In this document: positions 18,477-26,467 of the stretch, in pieces
How the letters are laid out: the number at the start of each line of letters is the position of its first letter
Position numbering within the stretch: position 1 is the first letter of the stretch
NCBI RefSeq assembly: GCF_022063185.1
Contig: NZ_CP091913.1
Span: 1,302,001 to 1,366,000, forward strand
Length of the DNA stretch: 64,000 nt
Origin: Nostoc sp. UHCC 0870
GTDB taxonomy: Bacteria; Cyanobacteriota; Cyanobacteriia; Cyanobacteriales; Nostocaceae
Direction of reading: 5' to 3'
The notes under the pieces: model-generated
Told to the model about the DNA's origin: nothing
The model's input: only the letters and a program-made list of their open reading frames with translations
The model's database searches: none
Program-made: the position numbers and the translations under genes

Positions 18477-18500
18477 ACGAATATTTAAGTAAATATTCGT
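18477..18500. terminator. Hairpin between glmS and the NACHT gene
   Basis: ACGAATATTT (18477-18486) and AAATATTCGT (18491-18500) form a perfect 10-bp stem directly after the glmS stop, in the convergent spacer. AT-rich, with no strong T tract, so a terminator role is only likely. Confidence 0.5.
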
Positions 18501-18619
18501 AGAGTATATGAGATAGTTTCTAGTTTTAATTATCATATCACATCTAGAAATGTTTTTTGGGCATTGCTTACAGTAATGCTGAGTCTATCCCACTAGCACT
18601 GATTTGTCAGATCGTAATG

Positions 18620-21600
18620 TCAGGTTGTCTCGCCACATACCAAATCCCATAGCAAATCGATTCCATATCTAATATATTTGGAATCTTGGTGTTCGTTAAT
18701 CCATTGAGAAAGAGTAATGACTACACTATGAGTTTTTTTGTCGATTTTATTCAGCGCATTTGCGGCACTAGAACGCACATCAGATTCTGAGTCCTTGAGG
18801 AGTTCTAGTAAGTCAGGAATTGCAGCTTCTGCACCTATTTTACCTAACGCATCTGCGGCACTAGAACGCACACGAGCATCTGAATCTTTGAGGAGTTCTA
18901 GTAAGTCAGAAATTGCTACTTCTGTACCTATTTTACCTAACGCATCTGCGGCACTAGAACGCACACGAGCATCTGAATCTTTGAGGAGTTCTAGTAAGTC
19001 AAGAATTGCGGCTTCTGCACCTATTTTACCTAACGCATCTGCGGCACTAGAATGCACTCTTGTTTCTGGGTCTTTGATGAGTTCTAGTAAGTCAGGAATT
19101 GCGGCTTCTGCACCTATTTTACCTAACGCATCTGCGGCACTAGAGCGCACACGAGCATCTAAATCTTTGAGGAGTTCTATTAACCAAGGAATTTCTGCTG
19201 CTCTACCTATTTTACCTAACGCATCTGCGGCACTAGAGCGCACACGAGCATCTGAATCTTTGAGGAGTTCTATTAACCAAGGAATTTCTGCTGCTCCACC
19301 TATTTTACCTAACGCATCTGCGGCACTAGAACGCACACAAGCATCTGAATCTTTGAGGAGTTCTATTAACCAAGGAATTTCTGCTGCTCCACCTATTTTA
19401 CCTAACGCATCCGCGGCACTAGAACGCACACGAGCATCTGAATCTTTGAGGAGTTCTATTAACCAAGGAATTTCTGCTACTGTACCTATTTTACCTAACG
19501 CAAATATGGCACTAGAACGCACATGAGCATCTGAATCTTTGAGGAGTTCTAGTAAGCAATTAATTGCTACTTCTCCACCTATTTGGCTTAATAAAATTGC
19601 GGCAATTAAACTTACATTTTTTTCTGAATCTTTAAGGAGTTCTAGTAAGCAATTAATTGCGACTTCTCCACCTATTTGGCTTAATAAAATTGCGGCAGTT
19701 AAACTTACATTTTTTTCTGAATCTTTAAGGAGTTCTAGTAAGCAATTAATTGCGACTTCTCCACCTATGTCACTTAACACAGATGCGGCAATCAAACGAA
19801 CCCTATATTCTGATTTTTTTGTCATTTCAATTAATCTATTAACTGCTGCTTCTTTCTCTCCTAATGCAGCACAATATCGTTGAAATCTTACTTGTTCTAT
19901 TTGTTGCTCTTTTTCTTTTAACAATTGCAAAGCTTGAGTTTGAAAAGCTGTTTCATTTAGACTACATAAAAATTGGAATACTTGTGATTTAATTCTAGAA
20001 CTCACTTGCAAGGAATCGCTGACTTCAAGATTTACTAAATCTTGTAAAATTTCTATAGCTGGAGAATTTTTTGCAGTTTTTAAATTTTTAATATCTTCGG
20101 CAAGGCAATTCCCAGCAAATAATAAGTCACGATGCAACCATTGTTCATATTCGCTATTCCTGCTGAGGACTCTTCTAATGGCTGTAGCCGCTTTGTTTGG
20201 TGCTTGCTGAGTAATCAATAAAAGTAACACCTCTCGCCAATGAGGGTCATGGAGATGCTGATCAATATACTGTAAAACAATATCAAAATCGTCTTGATCA
20301 TCTGCTTGATAATGAATTTCTCTAGCACACAGATATTCTTGAAAGGTTTTATGCACAAAAGCATAGCAATCTTGACCTTGTTCATTAAGCAGTCCAGTAC
20401 GTTCTTGAATCAAACTTAAAAAACGTTTTGCTTTTTCCTCTGCTTTATAAAGATCAATTTCTTTCAAAGATTTGATTTCTCTTTTTAATTGGTCAAGCAA
20501 ATCTTCATGAGCAATTAGTGTTCCCCCTTCGTTATCTTCTGTACTACCTTGTCCATGAATCCAAAAAGCTAATTTTCGCATCAAAAAAAGTAAATCCTCA
20601 ATATCAAGATTTAATAATTGCTCAATGCTAATGTCTTTGTTTCCATTCCAAGAAGTTAAGAGGGTTTCTACTGCTTTCTCATAAAGTTTGTGGCGACCTT
20701 TAGGTAAAACTGCTTGATAGCGATGAATCAGAGCAATAATAGTCAACAGCAAAGGGTTACGCGCTAGTAATTTGAGACGCTCATTCTTATTTATTGCTTC
20801 CCGTAAAGTTGTTTTACGTCGCTCCGCCTCTGACTTATCTTGAATACGGCTGTTATACCAACAGTTAATAAACTTTTCTATCTTCTCATCATCAAAAGCT
20901 AAAAGCTCGTAATGGGCAAACTCTTGAGTATTAAAAAAATCACGTTTGTAGCCAGCAGGCCGAGAGGTAATAACTGCACAATTTTCCGGAAACTGCCCTA
21001 AAAAATTCTCGATTTTTCGCACTACCTCATATCGTTTATTCTCTTGAGCAATCTCATCCAAACCATCAAAAAATATAAAAGTGCGTCCATCATCTAACCA
21101 ATATTCAAAAAAACCTACAGGTAAGGTTTTGACACATAAATTTTTTTCCACAAATTGCTTAACATATTCCAGAATGCTAGTATTTTCTTGCCTAGCAAAA
21201 TCTCGTATGGAAATTATAATAGGTAAATAGTCTGCTGCTGTTATCTTCAGTTGATCAATCTGCTTCTGAGCTATCATCACCACAAAATAACTCAGTAAAG
21301 TGGTTTTTCCAGAGCCAGGCGCACCTAAAAGAACAACCTTTTGACAGTTGGTTTGACTTAAAATTTGGGAAGCTAACAATTTTCTCCCAGAAGAGTTTCG
21401 TAAAGCACGCTGTCTCTGTTCCCAAAGTAATTGTTGCTGACTTTGGCTCAAATTGGATGATAACAACTCTGTTTCGATGCTGGAGTTTAAATCATTTTGG
21501 TTATCCTCCTGGACTTCTGGTAACACAAAAATATTGACTAGCTTCTCCGATTTGTCTACTTCTTGTCCTGGTACAGCAATCCCAGCAAACTTAACATCAT

Positions 21601-22069
21601 CAAACCAATTAACTAATTGCTGACAATAGTTGTCTTTGGCAATCTGAAACCTTATACAATTATCTGTATTTTGAAAATAAGTTGTAACAAAAACCTCCAT
21701 CCATGAATAAACATACTCAATTTTAATTTCTTTCATTTTTGAGTCAGCTAAAGCTGCTTTTTGGAAAACAACAGCTAAATAATCTACATCAGGCTTTCCT
21801 TCATTTTTTAAAGGCTTCTGTAGCTCTGACAATCCTTGTTCTTTAAAAAAATTACATAAAAATTTTGGTATAAAGTCTGGTGGGCAAGAAGAAAATAATC
21901 GGTTTTCCTGATTACAAGCTTCTATAGTTGCAGTTTTAATAGCCTTATCTAAATCACTAGGGTTAAGTCTGCTCGTAACACCACTTAGCAAAGCCTTAGA
22001 AACTTCTACTGTTACCAATTCTCCTACCCATGCACCAATCATTCCACTAATCATTACTATGGTCTCCAC
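18620..22069 (-). CDS. NACHT NTPase with C-terminal HEAT repeats (NLR-like)
   Basis: The 1149-aa product has three parts. Residues 1-240 form an N-terminal region I cannot assign (possibly a short hydrophobic helix at 8-30, then a helical domain). A NACHT NTPase follows: Walker A GAPGSGKTT at 249-257, Walker B FIFFDGLDEI at 331-340, AVITSRPAGY, and LARNPLLLTIIALIHRY. The downstream part is helical and ends in twelve 31-residue HEAT-like units at about 738-1110, each close to IPDLLELLKDSDARVRSSAADALGKIG. Bacterial NACHT proteins of this architecture are known antiphage or signalling switches in which C-terminal repeats sense a trigger. Here the repeats fall into three nearly identical blocks, indicating recent amplification. 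The gene stands alone, convergent with glmS. Confidence 0.93.
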   Translation of the reverse strand: METIVMISGMIGAWVGELVTVEVSKALLSGVTSRLNPSDLDKAIKTATIEACNQENRLFSSCPPDFIPKFLCNFFKEQGLSELQKPLKNEGKPDVDYLAVVFQKAALADSKMKEIKIEYVYSWMEVFVTTYFQNTDNCIRFQIAKDNYCQQLVNWFDDVKFAGIAVPGQEVDKSEKLVNIFVLPEVQEDNQNDLNSSIETELLSSNLSQSQQQLLWEQRQRALRNSSGRKLLASQILSQTNCQKVVLLGAPGSGKTTLLSYFVVMIAQKQIDQLKITAADYLPIIISIRDFARQENTSILEYVKQFVEKNLCVKTLPVGFFEYWLDDGRTFIFFDGLDEIAQENKRYEVVRKIENFLGQFPENCAVITSRPAGYKRDFFNTQEFAHYELLAFDDEKIEKFINCWYNSRIQDKSEAERRKTTLREAINKNERLKLLARNPLLLTIIALIHRYQAVLPKGRHKLYEKAVETLLTSWNGNKDISIEQLLNLDIEDLLFLMRKLAFWIHGQGSTEDNEGGTLIAHEDLLDQLKREIKSLKEIDLYKAEEKAKRFLSLIQERTGLLNEQGQDCYAFVHKTFQEYLCAREIHYQADDQDDFDIVLQYIDQHLHDPHWREVLLLLITQQAPNKAATAIRRVLSRNSEYEQWLHRDLLFAGNCLAEDIKNLKTAKNSPAIEILQDLVNLEVSDSLQVSSRIKSQVFQFLCSLNETAFQTQALQLLKEKEQQIEQVRFQRYCAALGEKEAAVNRLIEMTKKSEYRVRLIAASVLSDIGGEVAINCLLELLKDSEKNVSLTAAILLSQIGGEVAINCLLELLKDSEKNVSLIAAILLSQIGGEVAINCLLELLKDSDAHVRSSAIFALGKIGTVAEIPWLIELLKDSDARVRSSAADALGKIGGAAEIPWLIELLKDSDACVRSSAADALGKIGGAAEIPWLIELLKDSDARVRSSAADALGKIGRAAEIPWLIELLKDLDARVRSSAADALGKIGAEAAIPDLLELIKDPETRVHSSAADALGKIGAEAAILDLLELLKDSDARVRSSAADALGKIGTEVAISDLLELLKDSDARVRSSAADALGKIGAEAAIPDLLELLKDSESDVRSSAANALNKIDKKTHSVVITLSQWINEHQDSKYIRYGIDLLWDLVCGETT
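18740..19762 (-). repeat. 93-bp direct repeats encoding HEAT units
   Basis: Eleven consecutive 93-bp units (31 codons) make up the 3' part of the NACHT gene. Neighbouring units are almost identical at DNA level within three blocks: GEVAINCLLELLKDSEKNV units (unit 4 is a hybrid carrying the SDAHVRSSA half), AEIPWLIELLKDSDARV units, and AEAAIPDLLELLKDSDARV units. A twelfth, more diverged unit precedes them (to about 19858). Confidence 0.93.
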
Positions 22070-22455
22070 ATAATTGATTTAAATGAATAAGTATAGATTC
22101 TAGATTGATACTAGCACTACCAGTATATCTACGATATTAGTTAAGCTTACGTAAATTTTTTCTGATTTTCGGCTTTTTGCAAGCCTTGTATCCCTGACTA
22201 TCGGACAGCGATCGCTCTTGCAATCAAAAACCCAGCCTGTATGACTGGGCTTTTGTTAGGGTTTTAGTAAAGTCAGATCGCGTGAAAATTTGCTTAAGCC
22301 TCAGCTACTCAGTAATAATTTCCGATAAAAAAACTGATCTGCTTGGGGAAGAAACTAGGATAATGCAGCATAATTAACCTTTATAGCTTTGAGCGATCGC
22401 CATCAGCCGAGATGGTAAAGTCTTAAGGCTTGTGATTCAACTTAAGTAATTGACT
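22070..22455. other. Divergent promoter region
   Basis: This spacer between the NACHT gene and the oxidoreductase gene holds both promoters. It contains two GCGATCGC-like sites and a short hairpin CCCAG...CTGGG followed by TTTTG (22231-22254) that could end a small transcript. No gene was seen. Confidence 0.45.
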
Positions 22456-23460
22456 ATGAATACAGCAAATATTGCGCCAGCTATACGTATCGGAGTATTG
22501 GGTTTCGGTGGACTCGGACAAGCAGCCGCCAAGGTATTGGCTGGTAAACGGGAAATGACATTGGTAGCAGTGGCAGATCAAAAAGGTTATGCTTACGCTG
22601 GTGAAGGTTTGAATTTTCAAGATTGCATTGCAACCTACCAGTCTCAAGGGTCGGTAGGTTATTTAGAACCCATCGGCAATTTAAGCAACAACAGTATTCA
22701 AGATTTAATCGACAGCGCACAACCTGTAGATGGGTATTTTTTAGCTTTGCCTAACCTACCCAATGATTTTATTCCTTCTGTAGCACGCCAGTTTATTAAA
22801 TCTGGTTGGCGCGGTGTGTTGGTAGATGCCATTAAGCGCACCAGTGCGGTAGAACAGCTAATTGCGATGAAAGACGAACTGCAAGCAGCCGGTATCACCT
22901 ATATGACAGGCTGCGGTGCAACACCCGGACTGTTAACCGCCGCCGCCGCCTTAGCCGCCCAAAGCTACGCCGAAGTTCATCAAGTAGAGATTACCTTTGG
23001 TGTAGGTATTGCCAACTGGGAAGCTTACCGCGCCACCGTTCGGGAAGATATTGGACATATGCCTGGTTATACTGTGGAAGTTGCCAGGGCGATGACTGAT
23101 GCAGAGGTAGAAGCACTACTAGACAAAACTAATGGTGTGCTTACCTTGACCAATATGGAACACGCCGATGATGTGATGCTAGAGTTAGCAGGGATAGTAG
23201 ATCGCGATCGCGTGACTGTTGGTGGTGTAGTCGATACCCGCAACCCCAAAAAGCCCCTCAGCACTAACGTTAAGGTGACAGGACGCACCTTTGAGGGTAA
23301 AATTTCTACTCATACCTTTACTTTGGGTGATGAAACCAGCATGGCAGCTAATGTCTGCGGTCCTGCTTTTGGTTATCTGAAAGCTGGTAGACAATTACAT
23401 CAACGCGGAATGCACGGCATATTTACAGCAGCTGAAATTATGCCTATGTTTGTGAAGTAA
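22456..23460 (+). CDS. Saccharopine dehydrogenase-like oxidoreductase
   Basis: The 334-aa product starts [28 protein letters not shown]; the GFGGLG motif at about 15-20 is a Rossmann NAD(P)-binding turn. Further landmarks are [23 protein letters not shown], the [19 protein letters not shown] segment and [25 protein letters not shown]. It is the type annotated in cyanobacteria as saccharopine dehydrogenase-like; substrate and pathway are not established to my knowledge. Start: ATG at 22456, preferred over the TTG two codons earlier. It is monocistronic by position. Confidence 0.82.
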   Translation: MNTANIAPAIRIGVLGFGGLGQAAAKVLAGKREMTLVAVADQKGYAYAGEGLNFQDCIATYQSQGSVGYLEPIGNLSNNSIQDLIDSAQPVDGYFLALPNLPNDFIPSVARQFIKSGWRGVLVDAIKRTSAVEQLIAMKDELQAAGITYMTGCGATPGLLTAAAALAAQSYAEVHQVEITFGVGIANWEAYRATVREDIGHMPGYTVEVARAMTDAEVEALLDKTNGVLTLTNMEHADDVMLELAGIVDRDRVTVGGVVDTRNPKKPLSTNVKVTGRTFEGKISTHTFTLGDETSMAANVCGPAFGYLKAGRQLHQRGMHGIFTAAEIMPMFVK

Positions 23461-23506
23461 AATGAGAGTTTAGTTGACACTCCTCAATTTCAAGACAGGG
23501 GGAGTG

Positions 23507-23803
23507 TCAATCTAGCGATTCTGCTGATTCTTCATTTTTAAAGAACAGCAGACGCACAGCGAGAATGGCAAAACCCGCAGCAGCGATCGCTTTTAATAAA
23601 CGGGTGGGTAATACCTCTGCGACTGCACCCCCAGCTAATGCACCGAGAAAACTGGCTAAGAGTAACGCCGCCGCACTACCAAAGAAGACTGCACGCACAG
23701 ATTGACCACGACCAGAAAGTGCGATCGCGGCTAGTTGGCTTTTGTCGCCTAATTCGGAGATGAAAACTGTAATAAAACTTAGTCCTAAAAGATGCCAATC
23801 CAT
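23507..23803 (-). CDS. Half-size UPF0016/GDT1 family cation transporter
   Basis: The 98-aa product carries one copy of the UPF0016 signature, FISELGDKSQLAAIAL at about 14-29 (E-x-G-D-K-S), with three hydrophobic segments. Full-size GDT1/TMEM165 proteins have two such halves with six or seven segments; here the second half is a separate gene 41 nt upstream on the same strand. The family exports Mn2+ or Ca2+; in cyanobacteria and chloroplasts members handle manganese for the thylakoid lumen or periplasm. The two halves presumably form a heterodimer, as described for split manganese exchangers (Hmx type) in cyanobacteria, by recall. Confidence 0.88.
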   Translation of the reverse strand: MDWHLLGLSFITVFISELGDKSQLAAIALSGRGQSVRAVFFGSAAALLLASFLGALAGGAVAEVLPTRLLKAIAAAGFAILAVRLLFFKNEESAESLD

Positions 23804-23844
23804 AATTTTGGGTAATGGGTAAAGGGAATTGGAAATAGGGAAGA

Positions 23845-24276
23845 TTAACCGTGTAATACATCCCAGAACAGCATGACGGAGATGAAAAACAACATCACTC
23901 CTGCGGATTTGTCTAAAGCTTTGGGACTAAGTTGTTTAGAAATCCAACTACCTAACAGTACCCCTAATAAGCTGGTGGTGATTAGTGCAGCCCCAGAACC
24001 CAAAAATACCACCCACGGGGAATGAGATTCTGCACTCATTAATAAAGTTGATAGCTGTGTCTTATCGCCAATTTCTGCAAGAAAAATAGTAATAAAAGTA
24101 GTACCGAAAATAACAAATGGTGATTCCTGCTTTTTATGACTATCAGCACTAGCTACAGGCTGAACTGGCTCAATGATGGCGGTAGCAAGGTGAGATTCGT
24201 TACTTGCTATTAGTTCTGGCTGGTTTTCAGACTGAGATAAGCCAGTAAGGGTTACAGGTGCAGAGTCAAGTTTCAC
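23845..24276 (-). CDS. Half-size UPF0016/GDT1 family cation transporter with N-terminal extension
   Basis: The 143-aa product has about 50 polar N-terminal residues and then one UPF0016 half: FGTTFITIFLAEIGDKTQLSTLLM (E-x-G-D-K-T) at about 57-80, followed by WVVFLGSGAALITTSLLGVLLG and a third hydrophobic segment. It lies directly upstream of the other half-size gene (41 nt apart, same strand), so they are almost certainly cotranscribed and act together as one manganese or calcium exporter. A downstream internal start would remove the extension; the first ATG is kept because the frame has no closer strong ribosome site. Confidence 0.87.
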   Translation of the reverse strand: MKLDSAPVTLTGLSQSENQPELIASNESHLATAIIEPVQPVASADSHKKQESPFVIFGTTFITIFLAEIGDKTQLSTLLMSAESHSPWVVFLGSGAALITTSLLGVLLGSWISKQLSPKALDKSAGVMLFFISVMLFWDVLHG

Positions 24277-24419
24277 AGGCAGTAGTTTTTTAACTAGGTT
24301 GTTTTCATATTCTTCTCATTTTCTCAGATTTTTGTAATAAATTGCAACTCTACTGCAAAAAATGTAACTTTCCTGTGAGATAAACTAGTTACAGTAAGTG
24401 ATACCATTAACTGGTTGCA

Positions 24420-24683
24420 ATGAATTTTATGGAACGTGAAGCTTTAACAATTCGCTTTCCCTCGGAACTACTTGCCAAAGCCAAGAAACTTAAGGGAAGC
24501 AACGAATCCTTTAATGATTTAGTGGTGGAGGCTTTGGAATCTGAAGTCAGACGTAGGAGAGGATGGGCTGCACATCAACGAATTATTGCCCGTAGCGAAA
24601 TCATCAAAGCTAAAACTGGCATACAACCAAGTTCTATAGAGATGATTCACAGTCTCAGAGAAGGTGAAGGAAGACGTGACTAG
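24420..24683 (+). CDS. Probable antitoxin (VapB-like) of a PIN toxin pair
   Basis: The 87-aa product starts MNFMEREALTIRFPSELLAKAKKLKGSNESFNDLVVEALESEVRRRR. It fits a ribbon-helix-helix DNA-binding N-terminus (beta strand LTIRFP, then two helices) and a charged C-terminal tail that would wrap the toxin. Its stop overlaps the toxin start by 8 nt (GTGACTAG), the standard arrangement for a type II module. It would neutralise the PIN RNase and repress its own promoter, which lies just upstream in the divergent spacer. A second ATG at 24429 is possible. Confidence 0.8.
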   Translation: MNFMEREALTIRFPSELLAKAKKLKGSNESFNDLVVEALESEVRRRRGWAAHQRIIARSEIIKAKTGIQPSSIEMIHSLREGEGRRD

Positions 24684-25107
24684 AGTTTTGTGTCTAGATA
24701 CCAGTGTTTGGATTCCTTACCTTGTCCCAGAAGTTTATCAATATCAAGCTGTAACCCTAGTAGCAGAAGCATTGAGCTTAAATATACGTTTAGTAGCACC
24801 TGCTTTTGCTTGGGCTGAGGTTGGGTCTGTACTACGGAAGAAAACGCGGTTGGGAGTCATTACGACAGAGGAAGCACTAGGTTTTTTTGAGGATTTCTGC
24901 GAACTGCCGATTGATTACATTGAAGAAGAAGCAATGCGGAGCAAAAGTTGGGAAATTGCCGAAAAATACGGTTTATCAACTCTTTATAATGCAGCATTTC
25001 TCGCTTGTGCTGAGATGACATCTGCTGAGTTTTGGACTGCTGACGCTGCACTGGTTAGGCAAGTCACACCCAGACCTGCTTACCTACGGGAAATAGGGGA
25101 AATATAG
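24676..25107 (+). CDS. PIN-domain toxin (VapC-like) with an Asp-to-Asn change
   Basis: The 143-aa product, starting at GTG 24676, is a PIN domain: VLCLDTSVWIPYLVPE with Asp8, AFAWAEVGSVLRKK with Glu48, and FWTADAALVRQV with Asp123. The helix that normally reads YDA-x-YLALA reads LYNAAFLACAE, so the usual third acidic residue is Asn105. PIN toxins cleave tRNA or rRNA with metal ions held by these acids. The substitution may weaken or abolish activity. It overlaps its antitoxin gene by 8 nt; the upstream GTG at 24664 would add four residues and a longer overlap, which is less likely. Confidence 0.85.
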   Translation: MTRVLCLDTSVWIPYLVPEVYQYQAVTLVAEALSLNIRLVAPAFAWAEVGSVLRKKTRLGVITTEEALGFFEDFCELPIDYIEEEAMRSKSWEIAEKYGLSTLYNAAFLACAEMTSAEFWTADAALVRQVTPRPAYLREIGEI

Positions 25108-25249
25108 GGGTTTTTCAACAGAGTCTTGGCTGAAGCAATCTGACATTTTAGCTTTTTAAAGCCAGTTAATATCTGACATTGTTAGAATAGTTGTATAACA
25201 GTCTCATCCAATCAACCTCTCCTGCTGAAAAAGGTTGAGGAAAAACATT

Positions 25250-26458
25250 ATGGCTACTAACATCCTTGACAATATTGACCTGCGGACATTGGGGGAACTC
25301 CTTCAACAAGCACGTAAGAAGTGTGGCATCACTCAGGCTGATGCAGCTAAGGTCATCGATTCTGCACGTACTACGATGATTGCTATCGAAAAAGGAGAAC
25401 GCCGGCTCAAGCCTAATGAACTGATTAAACTTGCTCGTGCTTACGGATGTTCCGTTAGTGACTTTGTTCGGCCACGTCCAGTGGTGCAATCTTTTGAGGT
25501 ACAGTTTAGAGCAGTTTATCAGCGCAGTGAGGAAGAAGAAGCAGAAATTAAACCTTTCATCCTGCAATTAGAGCAACTTTGTCAGAATTACCTGGAACTT
25601 GAGAAGATTATGGACGCGCCATTGCCGCAAAACTATCCTCTGGAGTATCAGGTCAAAAATATGCCGATTAAATCGGCTGCGGAAAGTCTAGCAATTGCAG
25701 AGCGTCAACGCTTGGGTTTGGGGGATGCGCCTATTCCCAAACTTCGAGATATTCTTGAACAAGATGTGGGTTTACGTATCTTCTATTTGAAGATGCCACA
25801 AAAATACTCAGAAGTTTACAGCTATAACGAACAAGTTGGTGGCTGTATGGCTATCAATGCTAATCACTTAGAGGAGCGGCGACGTTGGTCAATGGCGCAT
25901 GGATACCTGCATTTTTTAGCACATCGGCAAAAACCTGAGTTTCACTTTGATGCTCAGTATCAAAGAATGCCAGAAAGTGAGCAATTAGCGGAAACTTTCC
26001 CCAAATATTTTCTGATGCCTACCAGTGGATTGCTTAAGCGGTTCAATGATATGTATTGCACACATGGCAAATTCACTCCGACTAATCTATTTACACTCGC
26101 CCATTATTACGGTGTTTCTGTAGAAGCACTTGTTTATCGGCTTGAGGAAATAGAACTTCTGCCTACAGGAACTTGGGAGAAATTACGAGATAGAGGTTTG
26201 AAAGTCAGAAAAGTACAACAGGAACTTGGCTTAGAGAAAATCCCCCAAAGGATTGATATGATGCCACTCCACTATCAACATTTAGCAATTGAGGCATTAG
26301 ACCAAGGTTTGATTACTGAAGGGCGTTTTGCTGATTTCCTCTGTGTTGACCGTTTAGAAGCTCGCCGCATCGCACAAGCATTACGGGAATATTCAAGCGG
26401 AATGATGGAAGAAGCGACTGATTTTGATTTGCGTCAAATGCAGACTGATAGGGAGTGA
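25250..26458 (+). CDS. Xre-family HTH protein with ImmA/IrrE-like domain lacking the catalytic Glu
   Basis: The start is ATG 25250 with GAGG 10 nt upstream, giving 402 aa. Residues about 12-72 are an Xre/Cro HTH (LGELLQQARKKCGITQADAAKVIDSARTTMIAIEKGERRLKPNELIKLARAYG). The middle to C-terminal part is an ImmA/IrrE (COG2856)-like domain, but the zinc motif HExxH reads HGYLH (217-221, MAHGYLHFLAH), so the catalytic Glu is Gly. The following AETFPKYFLMP corresponds to the usual third-ligand helix. It is probably a DNA-binding antitoxin with a non-proteolytic sensor domain. The PIN gene follows 9 nt downstream, typical of an antitoxin-toxin operon. Confidence 0.88.
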   Translation: MATNILDNIDLRTLGELLQQARKKCGITQADAAKVIDSARTTMIAIEKGERRLKPNELIKLARAYGCSVSDFVRPRPVVQSFEVQFRAVYQRSEEEEAEIKPFILQLEQLCQNYLELEKIMDAPLPQNYPLEYQVKNMPIKSAAESLAIAERQRLGLGDAPIPKLRDILEQDVGLRIFYLKMPQKYSEVYSYNEQVGGCMAINANHLEERRRWSMAHGYLHFLAHRQKPEFHFDAQYQRMPESEQLAETFPKYFLMPTSGLLKRFNDMYCTHGKFTPTNLFTLAHYYGVSVEALVYRLEEIELLPTGTWEKLRDRGLKVRKVQQELGLEKIPQRIDMMPLHYQHLAIEALDQGLITEGRFADFLCVDRLEARRIAQALREYSSGMMEEATDFDLRQMQTDRE

Positions 26459-26467
26459 GGGTAATGT

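Noticed and set aside
18738..19883. Long plus-strand frames opposite the HEAT repeats
   Set aside because: They are the antisense of 93-bp repeats, which stay open because the repeat length is a multiple of three; the minus-strand protein has the HEAT and NACHT motifs.
22231..22254. Terminator for a gene in the NACHT-oxidoreductase spacer
   Set aside because: Stem of only 5 bp and no gene ends nearby; kept only as a remark in the intergenic entry.
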